Shown piece by piece: positions 7,197 through 9,392 of a DNA stretch of 9,392 bases. The translations under genes were made by a program, and so were the position numbers. The notes under the pieces are model-generated. The model was not told the origin of the DNA. It saw only the letters and a list, made by a program, of their open reading frames with translations, and did not search any database. This DNA is from WTXA01 sp041741995 (GTDB lineage Bacteria; Bacillota; TC1), in contig JBGSJN010000092.1 of the NCBI GenBank assembly GCA_041741995.1, forward strand, positions 1-9,392, in the 5' to 3' direction. Numbering within the stretch: the stretch's first letter is position 1; the number at the start of each line of letters is the position of its first letter.

Positions 7197-8261
7197 TTAT
7201 TCTTTTGTATAAGGTACAGTAAGTGCTGCTGGGACATGTGTTTTACCTATGAAACCAGCTAATGCGATTACAGTAACAAGATAAGGAATCATGTTCATCA
7301 AGTCACTAGGGGCTTTTAAGCCAACTGCTTGAATCAAGTACTGAACTGCTTGAGCACCACCAAACACCAACGAAGCTCCAAAGGCTCCGACTGGAGTATA
7401 TTTACCGAAGATAACTGCAGCTACAGCAATAAAACCTTTTCCTGCAGTAACGTTCTCAACGAAAGTTTTAATATCTAGTACTAATAAACCTCCTGCAAAA
7501 CCAGTTAAAAGACCACTGAACAATACAGATCCATAACGGATTTTGAAAACATTTATACCAGTAGTATCACATGCTTTTGGATATTCACCTACAGCTCTTA
7601 CTTTTAATCCTAAATCTGTTTTGAATAAAACATAATTCAATAAAAAGATAAAGCCAATACCTATATACATCATTATATTTTGTGAAAATATTGTTGTTAA
7701 AAAGTTACCGATTACTGGAATTTCTGTTAGAGCTAATTCAGTTCCATTAGGAGCTGGATTAGTTAAGAAACCACCAATTCCTGGGATTTTTGATAAAACA
7801 TCAGAAATACTAGGGAAAGCATTTACTGTAATGTTCATACTTTGTACAACCCTGTAAATAGTTGATGTTAAACCTAAAGCAAGAATGTTTATTGAAATAC
7901 CTATAACTGTTTGATTTGATCTTAAAGTAATTACCAAGAAACCAAATAGTAAAGCCATTAACAATGATGAACTCATTCCAACTAAAATTCCCAACCAAGG
8001 ATTTCCACCAAATAATGATGTACCAATCCAAGTGAACAAAGCACCTGTTAACATCATTCCTTCAGCTCCAAGATTCAAAATACCTGATCTTTGTTCATAA
8101 ACCAAACCAGCAGCTGCTAGAGCCAATGGCAAAGCAATACGTAAATCTTGAGCGATAAAACTAGCTAAGGTGTTTTTAATATTATCAGGAGCAAATAATC
8201 CAACAGCCAACAAGACTACTAAGACTATTATACCAATAATTAATCCTTTTTTCTGTTTCAT
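7197..8261 (-). CDS. nupQ: BMP-family nucleoside ABC importer, permease subunit (NupQ/YufQ-like)
   Basis: This 354-residue inner-membrane permease is of the NupQ (YufQ, COG1079) type. It is one half of a two-permease channel for nucleosides that is driven by the ATPase encoded downstream. NLGAEGMM (63-70) is the family hallmark. RAVGEYPKACDTTGI (222-236) is the cytoplasmic coupling segment, and GFIAVAAVIFGKY (276-288) is a conserved late block. About eight to ten hydrophobic segments are visible. It is some 35 residues longer than B. subtilis YufQ as I recall it, and part of the extra length appears to be a Pro/Asn-rich loop at about 141-185. The ATG is 3 bases past the TAG of the upstream permease gene. 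Its SD, AAGGAGGAG (8268-8276), encodes that gene's last three residues, so translation is probably coupled. Confidence 0.92.
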   Translation of the reverse strand: MKQKKGLIIGIIVLVVLLAVGLFAPDNIKNTLASFIAQDLRIALPLALAAAGLVYEQRSGILNLGAEGMMLTGALFTWIGTSLFGGNPWLGILVGMSSSLLMALLFGFLVITLRSNQTVIGISINILALGLTSTIYRVVQSMNITVNAFPSISDVLSKIPGIGGFLTNPAPNGTELALTEIPVIGNFLTTIFSQNIMMYIGIGFIFLLNYVLFKTDLGLKVRAVGEYPKACDTTGINVFKIRYGSVLFSGLLTGFAGGLLVLDIKTFVENVTAGKGFIAVAAVIFGKYTPVGAFGASLVFGGAQAVQYLIQAVGLKAPSDLMNMIPYLVTVIALAGFIGKTHVPAALTVPYTKE

Positions 8262-8264
8262 ATC

Positions 8265-9359
8265 CTACTCCTCCTTCGATGCTTTAGCTTGATTAATTAG
8301 TTTTCTTCTATTGTATTCATCTTGAACAAATACGCTAGCAACAACTAATATAATAACAAAAGCCTGAATAGCATTAACTATGTAAGGAGAAATTGTTCCT
8401 TTATTACCCATAGCTAAACCACCACTCTTAAGAATAGCGAATAAAATTGCTGATAGGCCCATTCCTAGAGGATGAAGTTGACCTAGCAAAGCCACGGCAA
8501 CACCATCAAAACCATAACCAGATGAGAAATCAGGTAGTATTCTTGACTGAGCGCTTAATAATTCGCTTACTCCAGCAAGGCCACCGAAACCACCAGCCAT
8601 GAACATAGCCAACAATGCATTACTCTTAACTTTGATACCTGCATATTCTGCCGCTGTTGAATTTAAACCAACAACTCTCATTTCATAACCTTTCTTCATT
8701 TTGAAGAAGAATACGAAATAGAATAGAAGTGCCAAAACAGCTAATACAATTGTAATTGTCATATCTGAATTTTTAATAAAGAAACCTCTTTCGAAGCTAA
8801 CTTTGAAAGCCTCAGATTGTGGATTTCCAGATCCATCGTAAAAAGGACCATCATATCCAATCAGATACTTGTTCAAAAATGAAGCTATATAGTTCAACAT
8901 AACTGTTGTAATAACTTCATTTGCACCAAAGGATACTTTAAGCCAACCTGCAATAAAGCCCCAAAGTCCTCCTGCAATGAATCCAGCTACGATAGCAAGT
9001 AATAATACTACAGCGCCACCGATTACTGGGATACCAAGACCTGGTGCATATATCGCTACTAAACCAGCAGCAATACCACCCAAATAAAATTGTCCTTCTG
9101 CTCCAATGTTCACCAAGCCACAACGGGAAGCAATAGCAAAAGCCAAAGCGGTAAAAGTCAAAGGTGCAACTTTTGAAAGTGTGTCACCTAATCTTATTGG
9201 ACTACCTAGAGCGCCTTCGAAGAAGTCTCCCATAGCCAATCCAACATCTTTACCAAGCAATGCAATTAGAATCATACCTAATATTAATGCCACGCCCACT
9301 GCGACAATAGGTGTTAATACTTTAATCAGAACATCTCCTGTTGAAAGTTTTTTCTTCAA
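8265..9359 (-). CDS. nupP: BMP-family nucleoside ABC importer, permease subunit (NupP/YufP-like)
   Basis: This 364-residue inner-membrane permease is of the NupP (YufP, COG4603) type and pairs with the NupQ-like subunit encoded next. Visible hallmarks are NIGAEGQ (84-90), GANEVITTVMLN (145-156), GLNSTAAEYAGI (231-242) and GYGFDGVAVALLG (281-293), plus about nine hydrophobic segments. A charged C-terminal tail ends in KEE, and the codons for those residues double as the SD of the next gene. Translation starts at TTG (9359-9357). An in-frame TGA sits three codons upstream, the next in-frame Met is residue 29, and an SD (GAGGTG) lies 7 bases before the TTG. It is the first gene of the cluster inside the window. 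The substrate-binding lipoprotein expected for this system is not seen, and only 33 bases remain upstream. Confidence 0.92.
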   Translation of the reverse strand: MKKKLSTGDVLIKVLTPIVAVGVALILGMILIALLGKDVGLAMGDFFEGALGSPIRLGDTLSKVAPLTFTALAFAIASRCGLVNIGAEGQFYLGGIAAGLVAIYAPGLGIPVIGGAVVLLLAIVAGFIAGGLWGFIAGWLKVSFGANEVITTVMLNYIASFLNKYLIGYDGPFYDGSGNPQSEAFKVSFERGFFIKNSDMTITIVLAVLALLFYFVFFFKMKKGYEMRVVGLNSTAAEYAGIKVKSNALLAMFMAGGFGGLAGVSELLSAQSRILPDFSSGYGFDGVAVALLGQLHPLGMGLSAILFAILKSGGLAMGNKGTISPYIVNAIQAFVIILVVASVFVQDEYNRRKLINQAKASKEE

Positions 9360-9366
9360 CCTACAT

Positions 9367-9372
9367 CACCTC
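9367..9372 (-). promoter_or_regulatory. Ribosome binding site that fixes the TTG start of the NupP-like gene
   Basis: GAGGTG (within AAAGAGGTGATG on the - strand) is 7 bases before the TTG at 9359. The ATG that overlaps its end (9366-9364) is followed at once by TAG, is out of frame and is too close to the SD, so it is not the start. The remaining bases to 9392 are A+T-rich and show no convincing promoter. Confidence 0.75.
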
Positions 9373-9392
9373 TTTATATTATTTAAAAAAAG

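Noticed and set aside
9361..9372. The TAG at 9363-9361 as the stop codon of an upstream gene on the - strand
   Set aside because: Reading back in that frame gives a TAA about 15 bases upstream, so only a four-codon open stretch remains before the TAG.

Overview
The window is A+T-rich, with strong Shine-Dalgarno (SD) sequences, Rho-independent terminators and short intergenic gaps. Together with the protein families present, this points to a low-GC Gram-positive bacterium (Firmicutes/Bacillota, probably of the Clostridia or Tissierellia type). That placement is an inference from composition and gene content. No rRNA, tRNA, CRISPR array, insertion sequence or phage gene is visible.

Left part, + strand (1-4597). 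The window opens inside a type IA DNA topoisomerase of the TopB (topoisomerase III) kind. Its first residues lie off the left edge, and it ends at a textbook terminator. A promoter then leads to a two-gene operon: a cytoplasmic phosphodiesterase/phosphatase of the nucleotide pyrophosphatase (alkaline phosphatase superfamily) type, followed with no spacing by a UMF1/Atg22-type major facilitator transporter. The two products probably act on related small molecules, but the substrate cannot be read from the sequence.

Right part, - strand (4601-9359). Reading right to left, there is a three-gene cluster for a BMP-family (NupNOPQ-like) nucleoside ABC importer: permease NupP-like, permease NupQ-like, then the double-domain ATPase NupO-like. 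The expected lipoprotein that binds substrate is not in the window and, if linked, would lie beyond the right edge or elsewhere. A terminator follows the ATPase gene. Next come a 72-residue three-helix membrane protein with its own SD and terminator, and then a CPBP/Abi-type intramembrane protein whose first catalytic motif is altered. The CPBP-like gene converges on the UMF1 transporter gene with only 3 bases between the two stop codons.

Nothing here is clearly a new biological system. The points most worth a second look are the altered CPBP motif, the phosphodiesterase-transporter pair, the codon-use drift inside the topoisomerase gene, the small membrane gene placed directly behind a terminator, and the permease-permease-ATPase order.
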